DNA of 36,762 bases from Copromyces sp. CBS 386.78 (GCA_030685235.1 MU839297.1:1-36762); one strand, 5' to 3'. Counted from the first letter of the stretch, positions 9,991 through 20,748 are shown. Notes: generated by a model not told the origin, from the letters alone. Made by a program: numbers and translations.

Positions 9991-12900
9991 GTTGAAGAGG
10001 GCTTATAATTTGTGAGAGCGTACAAGCGATTACGAATAATAGTAGATCGTGAGATGTGATAGATTGCTATGGAGAGAGAGTAAGAGAGAGGAGGAGGAAA
10101 TTTGGAGGTCTACGAGAACGGTGGGTAGCTAGGGCACGGTGGGGCTGGCGAATAGATGGCCTGTGCCCAGTGCTGGGGATCCACCGACAAAAAATCAATC
10201 AATCAGCAAGATTGGTTTTTAGTTTGAGGCTCATCATCAACGTCATGTCAACCTTCTTCTTCTTTCTTATCTTTTGAGTAGAAATTCGTATACCATTCAA
10301 CCCGTTGTCGTCGTTCTCATGAGAGTATACCATACATCCATCCATCCATCTCCGCCACCGTCATACCTGTATAAGTATACCGAACCGCCCGCCATAAAGT
10401 GTAAGTAAAGTATGAAAACAAGGTATCATCGCAAGTTAGGAAAAAAAAAAAAAACAGGCTACCTGTATAAGTCGTCTGCCAACAAGGAAGAAATAATCGC
10501 GAAATATTGACAAAGAAAATGTTTTAACAGACAGAAGAAGGGACGAAGGTGGGTACTTCATAGAGAGGCCAAGCACGACCGTCACGACCGTAATGGGCAC
10601 ATGGGCGCGCGACTCCCACACCTTTCCCTCTTCTGCTGCGGCCGAGTTTGACATTGTGGCGGTTTTCCTACACGGCAGTGTAGGCCCTGAAGAACGGGCT
10701 GATACCCACGAAGAGGGTGGCTGTTGAGACTCGGGTTTGAGCCGCGAGAACCGTGTCGGCGATGTTGGATATGCACTCAAGGAACTACGGACTCCATGGC
10801 AAAAGTAAAGAGCGGGTCAGGTGTCTTGTTATATGAAAGAAGCAAGACTCGGGGCCGGAGCATAGTAAAGACCGGCGCTGCGACACGGACGATTTCCGGC
10901 TTGTCTTTCCGAACGGCTAGACTCTGGTGAGGGGGGTAGTCCCGGATGGGGTAAGATGTAACGCTGAACTGTGTAGCCGATGCAGCATCTCTTTCAATCT
11001 CAGTCGCAGTTCCTGGCCCTGGGAAGGGTAGCTTGGCATCTTCCCCGGGTTTTTCACATACTGTCTCTCATATTTTGAGGGTCCTCGCCCCCCTTCCCGT
11101 TGCTTCGTTATGTGTGGATGCGCTCAAATATTGGAAGAGTTTTCGGCTGTCCAGGACCATACCCATAACGACGACGAGGGGTTCGGTGGGTGCGAGATCA
11201 CGGATATCCCACAGCGATAGTGGTTCCAGCTATAGTCGCCACCGCGTCTTGACCAAAATGGGTTGCATTGCCCGCATTTCGCCAATCTCGATGCTGGCCT
11301 GGAGGGTTCTGAAGTCTCAACCAGGAGAAGTTCGGTGGTCTTCACCCCATTTGGGAAGGCCGTCGTCGCCTGGCCTTTGTGCAGGCAGGGAGCCGTGGGA
11401 TTTATCCGAGCGACCAGACTGCAGGTCCAGCCATGAGATGTCTTATGTGTGACCAAAGTACCGGTATGGGAATGTGTGGTATCAGAATTGCAACTGTAGA
11501 AGGAGTTTGCCCTTCTCAACATGCGGGCTGTCGTGGAAGCGATGGATGGGTCGTGTATAGGTGATGACCGAAGAGAACTGAAGGCGAGATGCAAACGACG
11601 GTCCGACGCGATGCCAGTTTTTCTTTTGACAGTTCGGTTTGTGTTGACTAGCACGGATCCAGCAGCAGTCAGCAGCTTAGCTCGGAGATGGAAGCTTCTC
11701 TTCGAGGGAGACAGTCGAATGAAGGATGCAGGAGTTCCATGATCATGATGGAAATAGGAATGGCCAATGTCAATGCCAAAGGACAGAAAGCGAAGACGGT
11801 CCTTGGCAGGAACGGTGCTAATGCAACGCAGGCCGACTCCGGTATTGGCGATGGCTTTTCGATGAAAAATGAAGAATGTGCCAAGTGCAAAGAAGGGAAA
11901 GTGTGAGAAAGTGTCGCTCAGGAACGAAGATACGTTAGAATAGGCGAGTCCGTGCACACGGTTCAAGAGGAGGCGCTTTCCGGAGCTATTCTAGACAGTA
12001 GACACAAGTGCAGTTGAGCCCCACTCGTGAACTGTGTCTGTGCACCGTCGCTAACCCAGATTTGCTCAACATGGCCAGTGCGCCAGTGCATTACCCGCCC
12101 ACTTCACAGAAGGAAAGACGGGAGCAACCACCTGCATCTGGGGGTTCGACACTCACAGTCAGTGCGTGGAATGACGGCTTGTTTTGTTTCACAACTCTTT
12201 CTTCTCGCTTCACATTCTCTTTCTTCCTAGCGCTGTCACTTGGGATCCAAAAGTCAGCTCATGTCAGGGGCACCATGGGCGGGAAGGATGCCCTGGGGGG
12301 TACCTCTCGAACCTCTCCAGGCCAAAACACCAAAAGCCCCCTGCATCACAGATGAAAACTCCACCGCGGGAGATCAGCTCTGAATACGTACCTACTGTAT
12401 TTCCATCTTCCGTCACGTCCTCCACAGATAAACATCTCACTGGGCTGAGCTACAGTACAGTGTCTACGCACATCCTAGTCCCCCACGGCTTACAAGGTCA
12501 CGTCTTCACCAGGTATACCAAGTCACAAGGACAGACGCCAAACCAGTCTCTGGACAGTGCCAGGGTTAGAGTGTCGGGCAGTCGGGGTTCTTGATAAGCC
12601 GAATACATTCACCTTGGATGACTCGATACAGTCCAAAGGTTTGATGGATTAATGAGGGAATGGAAACACTGGGGTCGCCAGAGCCACCACGGCGCTTGTT
12701 CACCCAATCTTGCCTGCGCTTCAAAGAGTCAAGTCAGGCACTTTCCAAGCTGAACTCCACCAAACTCCACAACGGACTCCGGCCCGGTAAACCCTGTAGT
12801 GTTAGGACGGAGAGGTCGGGCACTGTCTTTGTCTGCTCGCCTTCCCGCGCTCTGGAGCTGAGAGACAGAGGCGGGTATCTTGTTGGTTCTCTCTTCCTTC

Positions 12901-14117
12901 TCTTTCAAGGGTTGTGTTGACTGTTTCAACATCACCAGAGCTAGCTGATAGACCAAGGCGAGGCGTTTGCAAGTTTGGAGCCGCCTCTCGTTACGATGCA
13001 CAGCAAGTCACTGGCATACCTGTGCCCTACAACAACCCATCATTCGCCATCTCAGTACCAAATATTTGTCGGATCTGGACTCTGAAAAGATCTTTCCATC
13101 ATGATTTGCATTTCTCCACTGATGGTTTACGAGGATACTTACTTACCTCTACGTGGTGCACAGACGAGCCATCTCGGGCTTTCTCTACCCACAAATTACC
13201 GCCTTCCAGATCAAACACACTAGAGGTACAGTGTAACTGTCGTATCGTCCCAAGATAACTCATTACTCATTTCAGGTTCGACCTTCGTTTCCGCTCAGCG
13301 TCGCATATCACACCCTCAAGCGCCCTATGCCCGAGGCATAACCATCATTGAAGAGACAAATACAGGGGTCGCAATCGCTTAACGCCATCTCTCGGCCCCC
13401 CAACAACCCCCCGAACAATAGTTCCTGGGCTCCTTCTACGGGGACGGGAGAACCTCCCAAGTTACTCTGGAGGTTTGCCCAGAGGTTCAAAAGGGAAGTT
13501 CACTTGCTGTTATGCAAGTGCCAGGAGAAGTAACACTGAAAATTAGAGGTGATGATGGCCGCCGGTAATTACCGGGTTGCATGGCGCCGTGTTACACAGG
13601 CTGACCGGGCGAGACTGGTAAGATGGATGGAAAAGGAGACCTTCAACCCTAACCCTGCAAGCTTTCAAACATCAATTCCTCTCTTTCTCGGAATCCATGC
13701 TTTCACTGTTCAATTTCATGATTCTTTGCGAGTGGTTGGCGCCATAGCGTCCAACTGATACGGTGGAAGATGCAGATAACTGAAACCCTCACTCACCCAT
13801 TGGATACATGCGAGTGGAATCCTTCAGCTTGTTTAGCCGCCCAGACAGGTGGCTGAGTATGATCGGCCTCAGTCGAGGCCCAACGCGGGGCTCTCCGCCA
13901 AAAGGCTGCTGCGGTGTCACGAAGGCAGGAAGGCAACGATAAAACTTGCGGCTCAAAAACGGTAGTCGCAGTCCTGGCTGGGGAGACAATAAAGATTGTC
14001 TGTCTTCTAGGGTCGAGCGTGCCTACCAATGCCTTGTGTGAACTTGCCGTTCGCATCATTCAGTTGCAACCGTAACCGTGATCGTTCGCTCGTGTAAGGA
14101 CTGAACTGAACGATACG
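9991..14117. other. 4.1-kb stretch without a supported gene
   Basis: Composition is normal but no convincing coding region appears on either strand. The longest open frame (280 codons, minus, 11,124-11,966) has no ATG near its start and reads like low-information sequence. Small ATG frames exist (for example 68 aa at 13,552-13,758 + and 88 aa at 13,793-14,059 -) but none is recognisable. Other contents are an A-run at 10,441-10,454, a CATC-rich patch near 10,335, and a telomere-like AACCCTAACCCT at 13,645-13,656. It may be regulatory, transcribed as long non-coding RNA, or a decayed gene. Confidence 0.5.
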
Positions 14118-15777
14118 ATGCATTTATTAATTGACGACGACACGATGAAAGCTCGTCTCAGAGTTAGGATAGTTTACCCCTGTGAGTTTGCCTGGTTGCC
14201 AACGAGAAGAAGATGTAAACAGATCGGCTAACATGATAGAAACACAGTAGAGAAAGGAGCAAACTGGAGTATCGAGGAAAGATACGTTGATTGTTCGACC
14301 TTGATTAACCTCGTACACCCAGAACATGGGGACCTACCGGATCAATGCTATATGTGAGTCCAACTACGGACCATGAAGCGAAAACACCAAAAATAATTGA
14401 ATACGTCCTGACTAACATACCTCAGGTTCATGCACAAAGATGACTATCCACCCGTAAATGGCGGGCGCGAAGCCCTCCTCGCCGCCTTCAACGTCCCCAG
14501 CTTCGTCGCCAGCAGGACCTGCTTCGAAGTGAACGGTTACGCTGGATGCAGGCCAGTATTTGAAGAGCCGCAGCATAACACAAATCCCTTTGGAGAGCAA
14601 CAAGTGGAAGATACCACCACCACCACCACCCCTACACTCACGACCTGCACAACATGGTTCCGCTACCTCGTCAAGATGGTCCGCAAAGTCGACTCCTTCC
14701 AAGATAAGCACAAACCTCACGACGAGGAGCCCGAATATGTCCCCGAAGAATGTGGGAAGGGATACGAGTGGTTCGAAATGAGCCTCTTCACCCGTTGGGA
14801 CAGCCCGGGGAAATGTCGAGTCCTTTGCGTTGATACTCCGCCTGATTTCCCGGACCGGCTGAGGGACGCACTACTCAATAAGGGGAGACCGAGTCTCTCA
14901 GAGGCTGCGGCTGCCCAAGCAGACCCCTTCGCCCTCCACGCCGACCTACTAGACATCATGATCGTCTACTCCGACATCTCCGTCTGGCGGGTGCGCGATC
15001 CCATTCGGCTCCTCGAAAAGTCGCGGCTCAACGGGCACGATCTGTTCGAGCAGATCCACGACCACGCAAGACATGCGTATCACTCGTCTGAGGTGCTGGA
15101 GGCGGGGATTCAGACGGTCGAGCAGTTGGGTAGGTACCAGCGGGAAATTCATGAAAGCATTGCTGCACAGGGGCAGCGCAGTCGTTTGGGTCTGGGTTTG
15201 ACGTACAGAGCGCAGGCGAGGGAGTATACGCAGTTTCAGATTTCGTTGGTGAGGAGTTTGAAACTGAGGAGTGATTCGAGTTTGCAGAGGCTGAAGAATG
15301 AGGTTGGGTTGGCGTACAATAACATTGCACGACAGGATAACAGCGTCATGAAGTCGATAGCGCTGTTGACCATGATCTTTTTGCCGGCCACTTTCATCTC
15401 GGTACGTTCCACTTTTTCCAGAGGGGAGAGGGTTCATCGCTCCTTCCTCACATGAACCAGATTGCTAATCACCAGAAATACGGCAGGCACTCTTCAGCAC
15501 AACCTTCTTCACCTACGGCGACAACGGCAACTGGGAAGTCTCGGACGAGCTGTGGATCTACTTTGTCACAACAGTGCCAGCGACCATCGCCATCGTGGTA
15601 TTTTGGCGGGTATGGCTTGATTACGGTGATGTCATCTACAAGTGGCTCAAAGGACTTGTGCTTCGAACGTGGAAGGGGGCGGTAGGGTCCGTGTCAAGGA
15701 CGAGGACGAGAAGCGATAAGGAAGGTAGTGATATTGGTCCAGTCGGATTGAGGACGGAATCTGGAATTACGGTCTAG
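14118..15777 (+). CDS. CorA-like two-TM membrane protein (4 exons)
   Basis: I assemble four exons: 14118-14181, 14248-14353, 14426-15401 and 15487-15777. They give 478 aa with all phases consistent. Introns start GTGAGT, GTGAGT and GTACGT and end in CAG; the first two have CTAAC branch sites (GGCTAACATG, GACTAACATA). The long cytosolic part (1 to about 360) is followed by two C-terminal hydrophobic segments, about 363-385 (IALLTMIFLPATFIS) and about 405-425 (VTTVPATIAIVVFW), joined by a short loop. That is the topology of the CorA Mg2+ channel family. The GMN signature that normally ends the first helix is absent; the loop reads FTYGDN. Many fungal CorA-like proteins share this, so ion specificity cannot be assigned. 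The 5' exons rest on splice signals and frame, so the start is less certain than the rest. It is probably a plasma or organelle membrane protein. Confidence 0.8.
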
Positions 15778-15991
15778 GACAATGGGCATTTCTGGCATTT
15801 TTTTAGCATTCACTTGTATAACCGGGCGTGTATTATGGAACCATCATCGTGGTTTTTTATTCAAGGCTGGTCCGCTCCTTCCGATTACGCATTCCCAACG
15901 CCCCTTCCCAGTTTTTCATCCCATTTTGCCGTCCTCCAGTCCCCACAGCAACACTCAGCTTCCCGCTCAGCGGCAGGACCTTCTCTGGGAC

Positions 15992-15998
15992 TATATAA
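15992..15998 (+). promoter_or_regulatory. TATA box-like TATATAA
   Basis: TATATAA sits in otherwise GC-rich sequence, 30-40 bp upstream of an A-box-like TAGCTTACGTG (16,031-16,041). No open frame follows in the expected position, so if functional it may drive a non-coding RNA. Confidence 0.35.
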
Positions 15999-16021
15999 GC
16001 CCCAAGTCCAGGACCTTCCAA

Positions 16022-16152
16022 CACCTCCAGTAGCTTACGTGGTAAGTGCGTTGGGGCAGAAAATGCGTGGTATTTTCGTAGGTCGTTGCGACTGCATCCC
16101 GAGTTCGATTCGGGAGCAGGAAGGCGGCTGAGCTTTTTGATTTTTTTTTTGG
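16022..16152 (+). ncRNA. Possible Pol III-type small RNA (weak)
   Basis: Downstream of the TATA-like box lies TAGCTTACGTG, which fits the A-box consensus TRGYNNANNNG. Then AGTTCGATTCG at 16,102-16,112 matches the B-box GGTTCGANTCC at 9 of 11 positions. A strong hairpin at about 16,091-16,118 pairs CTGC-TCCCGA with TCGGGA-GCAG around a TTCGA loop. Two T-runs follow at 16,134-16,138 and 16,141-16,150, as Pol III terminators would. It does not fold as a proper tRNA: there is no acceptor stem and the T-arm register is wrong. It is not recognisable as 5S, U6, 7SL or RNase P RNA. Confidence 0.2.
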
Positions 16153-16312
16153 TTTTCTTTTCTGCATCAAGAATTGTGTCACTCGGTCCTCATCTCCATC
16201 CTTTTACTCCAATCTTACTTGTTCTTTTCCCCTTACTACCCAGTGGATGTTCCTATCACCCCTTCCCATGTTCTTTCCATCCTCCATCAACCCCAACCAG
16301 GAACCAACCCCA

Positions 16313-17431
16313 TCACGGTGACAACCACCTCTCAACATCCCCCCTCAACTCCTCCAACGCCTCCCTAATCAACTCATACTTCGACACCCCCGCCGCCACC
16401 TCCTGCCAATCTCCCGCATCCAAATACTCTGTAGTCCCATTCCACACCTCCGTCTTCATCATCTCCCCGACCGGCTTCCTCCCCTTCACTCTCGTCCCCT
16501 TTCCCTTCCCATCCTCTTCCACCACCATAGTCCCCGGCTCGGGCTCAGCATCATCATCCTCAAACCCACACATCCACATCACCTGCCTCACCCACGCCTC
16601 ATTAACCGTCACTCCCTTCGTAACCGCCACCTTCCTCTCTTTCCTGTTAACATTATACATCATGATAACGCTATAATCCACCGGCCTCTTTTCGGGAGCA
16701 TCCCAATACTTGTACTGCCCATCCCACCCATGCGCCGCCCCCCACATGCAACCCGGATCAGGCCGTCCAAAGTCCAGCGGTAAGTGAACGAAACTTTGCA
16801 CCGCTACCAAGATGACGGTCTGGTACCTAGTAAACAACTCTCCTGGTGGAAGAGCGGGGAAGTCATTGAGAAGGTTTCCGTAGAAACTAATCCGGTTGTG
16901 TGCACCGTGGAGCGCGGTCGCGAGCTGGTACGTTTGGTTGCCGGCGCCAGACATGCGGCTGGAGGTGGTGGGCGTGGCGGGGTTGGAGGATGGGTTTCGG
17001 TCGTGGTGTTTTCCTCTCTGGAAACGGAGACTGGGCTTGCACTGGTAGTATCGCCGGCGAGGCTGGTGCGGTTGAGGAGACTGGTCTGGTTGGTCTGATT
17101 TATGAGGTATTTCGCCTGGCATTAGGACTCGGAGGGATTCAAAGAAATCAGTGAGGAGGGTGATTTGCTTTGGGTTGATGGTGGTCAGAACAATGAGGGA
17201 TGTGGAGGGGTCTTCCCCTTGGTTGAGGAACTTCCATTGGGCCTTGGGGGTTTGGGAGACGGGACCTCTGTAGACGATGTCGGGGTGGGAAAAGGAGGGA
17301 AGGGCGTTGACGAGGGCTTGGGTGATGTGTGGGTTTGGGGGAGGGACGATGGTTTCGGTGTTGCGGAGCTGTTGGAGGGAACGTGGATATGAACTGATAA
17401 ACCTTTTCCCTTTGGTGGTTGGTTGGGACAT
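16313..17431 (-). CDS. Hypothetical protein, 372 aa, single exon
   Basis: One uninterrupted frame starts MSQPTTKGKRF and ends ..ERWLSP. I recognise no domain, signal peptide or membrane segment. The N-terminal third (about 40-110) contains a plausible globular part with DIVYRGPVSQTPKAQWKFL. The middle (about 110-165) is Pro/Gln/Arg-rich and probably disordered. The C-terminal half has aromatic-rich segments such as WGAAHGWDGQYKYWDAPEK and an acidic DDDAEPEPG run, ending in a helix-like YELIREALEELRGDVERWL. A hidden intron in the low-complexity middle is possible. It is convergent with the CorA-like gene. Lack of stops over 1.1 kb and a normal ATG favour a real gene; function unknown. Confidence 0.6.
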   Translation of the reverse strand: MSQPTTKGKRFISSYPRSLQQLRNTETIVPPPNPHITQALVNALPSFSHPDIVYRGPVSQTPKAQWKFLNQGEDPSTSLIVLTTINPKQITLLTDFFESLRVLMPGEIPHKSDQPDQSPQPHQPRRRYYQCKPSLRFQRGKHHDRNPSSNPATPTTSSRMSGAGNQTYQLATALHGAHNRISFYGNLLNDFPALPPGELFTRYQTVILVAVQSFVHLPLDFGRPDPGCMWGAAHGWDGQYKYWDAPEKRPVDYSVIMMYNVNRKERKVAVTKGVTVNEAWVRQVMWMCGFEDDDAEPEPGTMVVEEDGKGKGTRVKGRKPVGEMMKTEVWNGTTEYLDAGDWQEVAAGVSKYELIREALEELRGDVERWLSP

Positions 17432-18026
17432 ATTCGGTTGGTTGGAAGAACTATCTGGATACTAAAAGCAGGCGTATGGAGAAACTGAGTGAGATACTAT
17501 GAGGGAGCGAGATCGAATAGAAAAGGCGGTGATAATTACTTGCCAGCTTTATAACAAGGAAATGGTAGGGATGATGAATGTCAGTTCTTCGGGCGAGCGC
17601 CTATGAATCACATATTTCCATCACCAAAAAGCTATGCTCAAGGAATCCATTCAGAATAATCTCACAGCTAGGTTGTAAGTAATATCGAGCGGAGAAAAAG
17701 CGTTTGTTGTGAGCCTAACATGAGTTGCCCACGAAGGGATCGTGTTGCAGATGGAGTGCTGTTTACCTCAGCCAAATGGAGGGAGAATACAGCGGAAGAT
17801 GGCTGTAACACGTCATGTCATCAGAACAGAAACTCTAGCAAACATCTGGTATCAGCGACTCTTGACCAAAGCAATGGGATTGAGTGCATAGATAAGATGA
17901 TCCATTTTGACCTTTTCCACAATCTTATCAACCCTGAAGCACCATGATCCCGTCACTCCAAACTCACAACGAACACTTTAACCATGTTCTCATGAACCAC
18001 ACCCGTACCAACCATATGGTCATTGC
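17432..18026. other. Intergenic region upstream of the hypothetical gene and downstream of the SOD-like gene
   Basis: About 600 bp. The only open frame of note (75 codons from ATG at 17,720, plus) is not recognisable. This should hold the promoter of the minus-strand hypothetical gene and the 3' UTR of the SOD-like gene. Confidence 0.5.
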
Positions 18027-18842
18027 TCACCCAACCTTCTGCAACGTAGCACAAGCAATTCTCGTCGAGTTACCGTTATGGAAAACAATCCCTCTATTCC
18101 CGATATACCCCAGATTGATAACATTCAGCGCCGAGTAAGGGTCGTTGAAGCTGCTCATTGCAATGTACTGATTAGCAACTAGACTTGAAAACTCTCCTAA
18201 CAAAGATCCCAAGAAGGATCCCTGCAAGAAAAAGCCCAAGAAAGATCACAAGGGAAATAATAATAATAAAAATAAAAACAATCTCACCTCTTCACCACAC
18301 TAGGACCCGTAACAGTCCCATACTTCCCACTCAAATCACCGACCTCACAAGTCTGCGGCGCCGCGCTATTGCAAGGCGGACTGTCGCCGCGCAGATACGA
18401 GTCAAGGTGGCCGGCTGTGTCGGCGCAGTTACCGTCGGCGGGGACGGGGCGGAGGTGGACGTGGTATGCTGCAGCAGTCACAACAACGATGTTAGTAACT
18501 AACTGTGTACTCAAGATCCCTTCCTGAAGATGGATTTCTTTTCTTTTGAGACGGTAAAAAGGGTGTGAAAAAAGGATGCATGTTTGTGTACGTACTAAAC
18601 GGCCCCTGGTCAACCGGTAGACCCGTCACGTCAATGGTATAGTTGACACCGACGGTGTTCGCGACGGCGGTCACGAAGCCCTTGACTGTGGGAGAATCGA
18701 ACTTTGCGACCCAGACTTCGCCGATGACGGGGTTGTTTCGAACCGGACGAGCATCGCCTAGCTTACCGGTTGTGTTGGTGCTTGACTGGCTGACGGCAAG
18801 AGTAGCGGTGGCCAGGAGGCCGAGGAGGGAGGTGAGGTGCAT
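18027..18842 (-). CDS. Secreted Cu-only superoxide dismutase-like protein (3 exons)
   Basis: Exons on the minus strand are 18842-18596, 18468-18288 and 18150-18027, giving 183 aa. Introns begin GTACGT and GTGAGA; the first has a perfect TACTAAC branch site. An N-terminal signal peptide (MHLTSLLGLLATATLAVSQS) is followed by a Cu/Zn-SOD fold. Copper ligands are visible as His85 and His87 (YHVH), His103 (GHLD) and His167 (IVFHNGN). The usual zinc-site His of G-K-H-G is Tyr132 (SGKYG), as in copper-only surface SODs of fungi such as Candida SOD5. Cys97 and Cys176 are placed to form the conserved disulfide. Family members dismute extracellular superoxide. The protein ends soon after the last strand (TLQKVG), with no hydrophobic GPI-anchor tail, so it is probably released rather than wall-anchored. 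Enzymatic activity is inferred. Confidence 0.88.
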
Positions 18843-19599
18843 GGTGTGATGTGTTGGCGTCTGGTAACGGCGATGTTTGGTTGGAACTTGGGATTGTGAG
18901 GAATGAGATAGCTGGGAGCAGCAGCAGCTATCTGTTGCTTTATAGACATTAGGTTTTCAGGTCAGGGTGAGGGAAAACATGTGCAGGAACCGACGGAGAA
19001 GGACGCGTCTTGATGCAATTTAAATTTGGGGGTCCGACACGGATACACTATCGGACATCCAGAGCACCTGCAAGATAAAATGGTGACAGTCCGGACATGT
19101 TCCCGGGTGATCTGGATAAGTTCGCAATCCAGCAGTGCCAAGCCACGGCTTGCTCCCGCAGCACCGCACTCAGCGGGACGGTTATGCGACGAGGTACAGA
19201 TGGCGGGAATAACGATATACACGATAGAAAGAAAGCAAGGGTCCGTAATATCATATACATCAACAGCATGCTCGGGATTGGGGTTCCGGTTCCGACCTTA
19301 CTGAGGCGGACCTCAATTGGTGAAACGACAGACAGACACACAGAGTAAAGGAAAACGAGCGGAGGATTCAGATGGAGGTTCGCCAGAAAAACAAAGACCA
19401 TGGGTATCGTACTAGAGGATAAAGAAGATATTATTTTGAACCCTACAAAGGGCCATTGTAGGAAATAATTCAAGTCCCAACCGCCTCGAATAACACGCTG
19501 GCCCCGGAAGTGCCCGTACAAAGCAAAATACAACCCGCGTCTCTGCACACCTCACAAGACAACGCCCGTTGCCTCAAGGCTATAGTACACCATCCTTGC
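18843..19599. other. Intergenic region: SOD-like promoter and 3' end of the membrane-protein gene
   Basis: About 750 bp between two minus-strand genes. A TATA box lies near the SOD-like start. Open frames here (for example 166 codons, minus, 19,048-19,548) look like random sequence and lack support. Nothing else recognised. Confidence 0.5.
18938..18944 (-). promoter_or_regulatory. TATA box of the SOD-like gene
   Basis: Minus-strand TATAAAG lies about 96 bp before the ATG at 18,842. The position fits a short 5' UTR. A GATA motif (CAGATAGC) lies just downstream of it. Confidence 0.5.
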
Positions 19600-20748
19600 T
19601 CAGCGAGGTGTTGGAAGTTCACTGGCCGATGACCGGACGGGTAACTCAACGGCATTGCTGACATCAAAAGCCGTAGTGGTGTCGCTGGCACTGAAGTCGC
19701 TTATTTCCGTCTGTCTGTTCCTCTTGACGACATCATCTTGGTGATCGAATAGAGACTTGCTAACAGGATAAGGAAGGGGACCAACTGGAGGCGGTGAAGG
19801 CGGCATCGTATTCCACATTGAGCTTTGCATGCTCGCATGTGGCATACGGTCCGAAGTCGAGACGGCTGTTGGTGACGTAACCTGGGTTAGGACACTCGAG
19901 TGCAGAGGATGCGAATCCGGAGCGTTCGGTACTGGTGATTTCGGGGCCGGGGCGGTAGAACTGGGAGTATCTGAGCTTGGACCGCTCGTATGCTGAAGTT
20001 GCGAACGTCTTCGCCACCAGAGAAACAAAGATGCTACAACCGCACATATGACCACTGTAATGCAAACGGCGATTATCACAACGGCCGTCGTTGAAATGGT
20101 CGAGCTGGAAGAACCAGGGACTGAAGAAGAAGACGAAGAAGCAGAGGTCTTTGTAGAGGTATTTGCAGAGGTCGCTGCTGATGTTCCGCTAGCCGTTGTG
20201 GTGCCAGTTGTGGCAGCGGTGCCAGTTGGCAACGTATCAGTTGACTGGTAAACCATGCGAACACCGTAAGCATGGATGGCATCAGGGCTTTTGAGTGTCT
20301 CCGATGTTGTAACTGTCTTGCCGTTTGGTGATCTCGTAACATCGGTTGAATAACCTGCCGCTGGTGCCGTCCAGACGCACATATAGTCCTTCAACGACGA
20401 GGCAAGCGTTGAAGGTTCTGCAACGCACGAAAGCCAGACAGTTGGTCCGCGCTGTGGACAACAGGTTACCGTCGTGATCGTAGAAACCCCCCCGGTGTCA
20501 TGGCATGCGGACATGTAGCCATTGGGGCAAACCAAACCAGGCGAGAAGAAGGCGGTCTCGGCGGAAGACCAGCCGCTCGGAAGGCAGCTCGTTTGTTGAT
20601 CAATGAGATAGACATCGGACGACGAAACCCCGAAGCACTCTCCCGGCGGCGAGAACATGGTTGTCAGTGGGACATGATTGAAAGACGTGACCACCAACCT
20701 GGCGGGAGGAGTAACCGCCGGTGTTGGCACTGATGATGGAGGAGGCAT
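19600..20748 (-). CDS. Single-pass membrane protein with Cys-containing ectodomain and Ser/Thr stalk
   Basis: From the first ATG in frame the protein is 382 aa (MPPPSSVPTP..). Residues about 25-165 form an extracellular-type domain with paired Cys residues (CFGVS, CLPSGW, VCPNGYMSAC, TCCPQRG, LSCVAEP, YMCVW) and the segments PLTTMFSPP and SPGLVCPNGY. This is a common layout in a large, uncharacterised family of filamentous-fungal surface proteins. A Ser/Thr/Ala stalk follows, then one transmembrane helix (AVVIIAVCITVVICAVVASLFLWW) with a WRRRS stop-transfer. The remaining ~125 residues are a Pro/Ser-rich cytosolic tail. There is no classical signal peptide at this start. An upstream exon at 20,945-21,094 ends in GTAAGT and could join in phase through an acceptor at 20,830, giving 459 aa; I consider that possible but unproven. 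It may be a wall sensor, but that is speculation. Confidence 0.75.
   Translation of the reverse strand: MPPPSSVPTPAVTPPARLVVTSFNHVPLTTMFSPPGECFGVSSSDVYLIDQQTSCLPSGWSSAETAFFSPGLVCPNGYMSACHDTGGVSTITTVTCCPQRGPTVWLSCVAEPSTLASSLKDYMCVWTAPAAGYSTDVTRSPNGKTVTTSETLKSPDAIHAYGVRMVYQSTDTLPTGTAATTGTTTASGTSAATSANTSTKTSASSSSSSVPGSSSSTISTTAVVIIAVCITVVICAVVASLFLWWRRRSQLQHTSGPSSDTPSSTAPAPKSPVPNAPDSHPLHSSVLTQVTSPTAVSTSDRMPHASMQSSMWNTMPPSPPPVGPLPYPVSKSLFDHQDDVVKRNRQTEISDFSASDTTTAFDVSNAVELPVRSSASELPTPR

Larger units (their letters stand above)
15778..16312. other. Intergenic region between the CorA-like gene and the convergent hypothetical gene
   Basis: About 535 bp with no open frame I trust. It holds a plus-strand TATATAA, a GC-rich hairpin and T-runs, described separately as a possible Pol III unit. 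It also holds the 3' ends of the two flanking genes. Confidence 0.5.

Noticed and set aside
11124..11966. 280-codon open frame on the minus strand
   Set aside because: It begins without an ATG, has no recognisable motif and reads as low-information sequence; overlapping frames on the other strand look equally likely.
13645..13656. Interstitial telomere scar
   Set aside because: Only two repeat units; too short to be a relic of a chromosome end.
16022..16130. tRNA gene suggested by A-box and B-box-like sequences
   Set aside because: No acceptor stem pairs, the T-arm is in the wrong register for a TTC loop, and the anticodon loop would be 9 nt. Kept only as a weak generic Pol III candidate.
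19048..19548. 166-codon minus-strand frame between the SOD-like and membrane-protein genes
   Set aside because: No ATG with support, no domain, and it lies in the expected promoter and 3' UTR region.
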